Assembly (NCBI GenBank): GCA_016195615.1
Contig: JACPZF010000037.1
Coordinates: 1-7,914, forward strand
Direction of reading: 5' to 3'
DNA length: 7,914 nucleotides
Origin: Candidatus Gottesmanbacteria bacterium
GTDB taxonomy: Bacteria; Patescibacteriota; Microgenomatia; JACPZF01
The notes under the pieces were generated by a model. The model saw only the letters and a list, made by a program, of their open reading frames with translations, was not told the DNA's origin and did no database searches. The stretch's first letter is position 1. Each line of letters begins with the position of its first letter. Of the stretch, positions 6,317-7,914 are shown one piece after another. The translations under genes and the position numbers were made by a program.

Positions 6317-6602
6317 ATTCTTTTGGTATTTTTTTAAATTTTTTGCGTTTGACAGACGGACTAAACTTGTTTTAAATAAAAATGTGAGCAGGAGAAAACG
6401 TTCCTTATACGAACTAAAAAAATTATCAGATTTTTGGTTTGATTTGGCAAAAATTGCCTTAGCTTCTTTAATTATAAAACAATTTGATCCCCAAATAACG
6501 ATTACCATTGGTTCCTTAGTTTTTGCACTTTCCGGTTTGATTGCCTTTTTAATTTGTGTCAGAATAGGTATAGATTTCGCGAGAAAAGTGGAGGATACAT
6601 GA
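6297..6602 (+). CDS. Small two-helix membrane protein of unknown function
   Basis: The 101-residue frame has a TTG start that overlaps the end of the creatininase frame by 20 bases. The first in-frame alternative is GTG at 6384 (residue 30), since an in-frame TGA lies at 6285-6287. The N-terminus is rich in Phe and Trp (residues 4-18) and may lie on the membrane surface. A basic patch S-R-R-K-R-S at 31-36 precedes two likely membrane helices at about 46-63 and 70-90, joined by a short K-Q-F-D-P-Q turn. The tail F-A-R-K-V-E-D-T is charged. By the positive-inside rule both ends are cytoplasmic. I recognise no family. The last bases overlap the next start codon (ATGA), so the protein is probably translated together with the microprotein that follows. 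Confidence 0.6.
   Translation: MSNFLDKFFWYFFKFFAFDRRTKLVLNKNVSRRKRSLYELKKLSDFWFDLAKIALASLIIKQFDPQITITIGSLVFALSGLIAFLICVRIGIDFARKVEDT
6590..6594 (+). promoter_or_regulatory. Shine-Dalgarno sequence of the first microprotein gene
   Basis: GGAGG lies four bases before the ATG at 6599, inside the end of the upstream gene. It is a strong match in a neighbourhood where most genes lack one, and it supports the reality of the short frame. Confidence 0.6.
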
Positions 6603-6700
6603 ATTTAACTTTTAGCAACACCGAAATTGGTCTATTATTATTTTTGAGTATATTGTTAATGGCCGGTATTTTACTTTATTGGACGTCTAAAAAGGATTAG
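6599..6700 (+). CDS. 33-residue single-helix membrane microprotein (paralogue 1)
   Basis: The frame is ATG to TAG, 33 codons, overlapping the upstream stop as ATGA and preceded by GGAGG at 6590-6594. The product starts MNLTFSNTEIGLLLF and continues as one hydrophobic helix (about residues 10-28) that ends in Y-W-T-S-K-K-D, so a short polar N-terminus is followed by a membrane span and a basic C-terminus (probably cytoplasmic). It aligns with the next microprotein at about 14 of 30 positions, including T-F-x-N-x-E-I-x-L-L-L-F. Sequence conservation between two adjacent short frames argues strongly that both are translated. Function is unknown. Possibilities include a partner of the preceding membrane protein, a membrane-active toxin, or a small regulatory subunit; nothing in the sequence decides among them. 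Confidence 0.65.
   Translation: MNLTFSNTEIGLLLFLSILLMAGILLYWTSKKD
6692..6696 (+). promoter_or_regulatory. Shine-Dalgarno sequence of the second microprotein gene
   Basis: AAGGA ends seven bases before the ATG at 6704 and lies in the last codons of the first microprotein gene. Spacing is ideal and fixes the start. Confidence 0.55.
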
Positions 6701-6703
6701 CTT

Positions 6704-6811
6704 ATGATATTTAACGTCACTTTTACAAATTCTGAAATTAGTTTGTTGCTTTTCTATAATATTCTGATTTTGGGTGCCTTAATTTTTTACAAACTATCAG
6801 ATCGAACCTGA
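6704..6811 (+). CDS. 35-residue single-helix membrane microprotein (paralogue 2)
   Basis: The frame is ATG to TGA, 35 codons, starting three bases after the stop of the first microprotein gene, with AAGGA upstream. The product begins MIFNVTFTNSEISLLLF, continues as a hydrophobic helix (about residues 12-29), and ends Y-K-L-S-D-R-T. It shares the T-F-[ST]-N-[ST]-E-I-[GS]-L-L-L-F block and the Y at the helix end with its neighbour, so the two are tandem duplicates that have diverged. Thirteen bases after its stop comes a terminator stem, so this is the last gene of the operon. No known family is recognised. The conserved polar T-F-x-N-x-E-I segment next to the membrane is the likely functional site, by inference only. 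Confidence 0.65.
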   Translation: MIFNVTFTNSEISLLLFYNILILGALIFYKLSDRT

Positions 6812-6817
6812 ATCAGC

Positions 6818-6845
6818 AAAAAACCAGTCCGAAGACTGGCTTTTT
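6818..6845 (+). terminator. Intrinsic terminator after the microprotein operon
   Basis: CCAGTC (6824-6829), loop CGAA (6830-6833) and GACTGG (6834-6839) form a six-pair GC-rich stem followed by C and TTTTT (6841-6845). The run of A before the stem can pair with the T run and would also act as a U-tract on the other strand, so it may also stop transcription arriving from the MFS side. Confidence 0.82.
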
Positions 6846-6951
6846 GATCTTTCGAGATTTACGAAAAAGTTAGAGTCGGATTCCGCAAAGGTTAGCTCGC
6901 TTTGCTCCGCTCGCTTTTGTCAGCGCGACGCCCCCCGCGGGGAAAACGAAT
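6846..6951. other. Non-coding GC-rich patch between the operon and the MFS pseudogene
   Basis: No gene is seen in these 106 bases. The second half is clearly richer in G and C than its surroundings. It holds a direct repeat GCTCGCTTT at 6895-6903 and 6909-6917 and a perfect 10-base palindrome CCCCGCGGGG at 6933-6942, just beyond the stop codon of the - strand MFS remnant. It may be a junction scar, or a structured 3' end for the MFS transcript. Confidence 0.45.
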
Positions 6952-7299
6952 TCAAACCGTCTTCTGCTTTGCAGGAAGTGTTTCATGCATTACAGTAGCA
7001 ACAATTACTCCAGATAAAAATGTGAGTCCGCCAATAATAATAATTGCAAATGGAATACTTACTATGTCAGCCAATATACCAGAAAGAAGAGCTCCTATTG
7101 CATATCCGCTATCTCTCCACAATCTATATACCCCTATCGCAGAAGCACGCCACTCGGGACGCGCTACATCACCAATTGCGGCAAGCAAAGTTGGATAAAC
7201 CAATGCAGTACCGATTCCTAGTAGTACCGCCCCTAAAATCCATATTGGATAGTTTTTTCCAATAGCAAATAACCAGATACCTACTGCTTGAATGCACAG
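6952..7299 (-). pseudogene. MFS transporter, C-terminal part (frame-shifted remnant)
   Basis: The - strand frame from about 7299 to the TGA at 6952-6954 encodes the last four or so helices of a major facilitator superfamily transporter. It includes the segments I-L-G-A-V-L-L-G-I-G-T-A-L-V-Y-P and A-I-G-D-V-A-R-P-E-W-R-A-S-A-I-G followed by Y-R-L-W-R-D-S-G-Y-A-I-G. The D-x-x-R-x-x-x-R-x-x-x-x-G arrangement is typical of the family before a late helix. The frame continues upstream past any start codon until it meets the other fragment, with about one base missing between them. Substrate cannot be inferred. The nearest possible start, TTG at 7203, lies inside a helix and is not a convincing gene start. 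Confidence 0.75.
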
Positions 7300-7784
7300 C
7301 CACTTGCAATCATTCCTTTTCGACCAATCTTATCGCTTAGTGCTCCAGTTGCTAATTGAGAAAGTCCCCACACGAAAGGATAAATAGCTGCAATAATTCC
7401 AATCTGTTTTATTGCGAGTCCTGCCCCAGCAAAAAATAACGGAAGCAGTCCCCACACCATTCCGTCGTTGAGATTATTAATCATCCCTGCTTGGCTTACA
7501 GAAAACAATGTTTTATTTTTCCAACTTGTAAGAAGGAAAATATCTTTGAAAGAAGGATTGCTATTATTTTGTTCATTGCGAAGAGATTTTTGTTGATTTG
7601 CTTCTTCACGAGCATGGTCATGTGTTTCATGAACAAAGAAAAAAGTAAGAAAAAGACCTAATATCGCAAATGCTATTCCTAAGTAAAATGGTTGAGGGCG
7701 AAGTGCATATGCAGAAGCAATGTAGCCAGTGGCTAATGCAGAAAGCGAGACAGCGATATACCCAGCAAATTCATTAAGGTCATT
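7281..7784 (-). pseudogene. MFS transporter, central part (5'-truncated and frame-shifted)
   Basis: The - strand frame is open from 7784 to a TAG at 7281-7283. It encodes the middle of the same MFS protein: two helices (near L-N-E-F-A-G-Y-I-A-V and F-Y-L-G-I-A-F-A-I-L), the polar central loop beginning H-E-T-H-D-H-A-R-E-E, and further helices ending in the family loop L-S-D-K-I-G-R-K-G-M-I at about 7308-7340 (form G-x-x-x-D-x-x-G-R-[KR]). Homology switches to the other frame at about 7297-7304, which implies a one-base loss. The usual N-terminal 130-150 residues, with the first helices, are missing at 7785, where unrelated sequence begins. Two separate lesions mean the gene is dead. The TTG at 7508 and its short downstream frame are not a real gene start. 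Confidence 0.75.
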
Positions 7785-7785
7785 T

Positions 7786-7799
7786 CAAAACTAGTTTTG
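7786..7799. repeat. Perfect 14-base palindrome at the MFS break point
   Basis: CAAAACTAGTTTTG equals its own reverse complement. TTTCAA just before it and TTGAAA just after extend the symmetry imperfectly. It sits one base from where the MFS reading frame is lost and may be the element end, the target site or a protein-binding site. Confidence 0.6.
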
Positions 7800-7829
7800 T
7801 TGAAAGTATAGCACTTTGACAACTAAAAT

Positions 7830-7859
7830 GGACAGTACACCGAGAAAGGAGTACTGCCC
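7830..7859 (+). promoter_or_regulatory. Hairpin holding the Shine-Dalgarno sequence of the last gene
   Basis: The arms 7830-7841 and 7848-7859 pair at ten of twelve positions around the loop GAGAAA. The SD sequence AAAGGAG (7845-7851) lies in the loop and the descending arm, eight bases from the ATG at 7860, which directly abuts the stem. Folding would hide the SD sequence. Some transposase genes limit their translation this way; use here is inferred. Confidence 0.5.
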
Positions 7860-7914
7860 ATGTATGATATTAACAAACTGGTGCCAAAAAGGGTATGGAA
7901 TAAATTATTAGAAG
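7860..7914 (+). CDS. 5' end of an unidentified gene, possibly a transposase (partial)
   Basis: The ATG at 7860 opens a frame that stays open to the window end (18 codons). The product begins M-Y-D-I-N-K-L-V-P-K-R-V-W-N-K-L-L-E, a mixed basic and hydrophobic start that would suit a helix-turn-helix DNA-binding domain. The strong AAAGGAG eight bases upstream makes the start convincing. Too little is present to name a family. The call as a transposase rests on context: the truncated MFS gene, the palindrome, and the hairpin over the ribosome binding site. A resident gene of unknown role is the main alternative. Confidence 0.4.
   Translation, partial: MYDINKLVPKRVWNKLLE

Larger units (their letters stand above)
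7785..7914 (+). mobile_element. Probable left end of an insertion sequence (runs off the window)
   Basis: At 7785 the MFS homology stops abruptly and unrelated sequence begins. It contains a perfect palindrome (7786-7799), a hairpin, and a new + strand gene with a strong SD sequence. A transporter gene cut at the edge of a fresh reading frame is the usual look of an insertion. The right end and its inverted repeat are outside the window, so family and exact border cannot be set. Confidence 0.4.

Noticed and set aside
6248..6508. Reverse-strand open frame of 86 codons across the creatininase and membrane protein genes
   Set aside because: It has no SD sequence or family similarity, and the + strand frames here form a coherent operon.
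6902..7265. Two + strand open frames over the MFS remnant (6902-7198 and 7044-7265)
   Set aside because: They are complements of a recognisable transporter sequence on the other strand and contain no known motif.
7816..7829. TTGACA at 7816-7821 as a -35 element for the last gene
   Set aside because: The hexamer is perfect, but no -10-like sequence lies 16-18 bases downstream, and that spacing falls in the hairpin.
1..7914. CRISPR arrays, tRNA or rRNA genes, riboswitches
   Set aside because: No regularly spaced repeats, tRNA-like cloverleaf or known riboswitch core was seen on reading. In particular there is no TPP riboswitch space before thiN, because its ATG directly follows the deoC stop.

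Overview
The window reads as AT-rich chromosomal DNA of a bacterium with a compact genome. Genes abut or overlap by a few bases, TTG starts occur, and most genes lack a clear Shine-Dalgarno sequence. The ribosomal protein content, the unusual S9 tail and a fused G6PDH-6PGDH enzyme make a Patescibacteria (CPR) member, possibly Microgenomates, the best guess. This is inference; no taxonomic marker was searched.

Bases 1-3186 (+ strand) form one tightly packed run. It holds the tail of rpoA, then rplQ, rplM and rpsI (the end of a ribosomal protein/RNA polymerase alpha operon), followed without a visible break by rpiB, deoC and thiN. Bases 3209-5587 (- strand) hold a convergent 792-codon gene that joins glucose-6-phosphate dehydrogenase to 6-phosphogluconate dehydrogenase. 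Both enzymatic steps of the oxidative pentose phosphate branch are therefore on one polypeptide. RpiB would take its product, ribulose-5-phosphate, to ribose-5-phosphate. DeoC links deoxyribose-5-phosphate to glyceraldehyde-3-phosphate. ThiN would make the thiamine diphosphate that transketolase needs. The two facing transcription units form a small pentose-phosphate neighbourhood.

Bases 5666-6845 (+ strand) look like a second operon that ends in an intrinsic terminator. It starts with a creatininase-family gene cut by one in-frame UAA. A two-helix membrane protein with a TTG start follows. Then come two very short, mutually paralogous open frames of 33 and 35 codons, each with a good Shine-Dalgarno sequence and each encoding a one-helix membrane microprotein. 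This tandem pair is the least explained and most interesting item in the window.

Bases 6846-7914 look like a degraded or acquired margin. A short GC-rich non-coding patch is followed by a - strand MFS transporter pseudogene. That pseudogene has a frameshift near 7297-7304 and has lost its N-terminal third at about 7785. There it meets a 14-bp palindrome and the start of another + strand gene that runs off the window. That last gene has a strong Shine-Dalgarno sequence inside a hairpin and is probably the left part of an insertion sequence.
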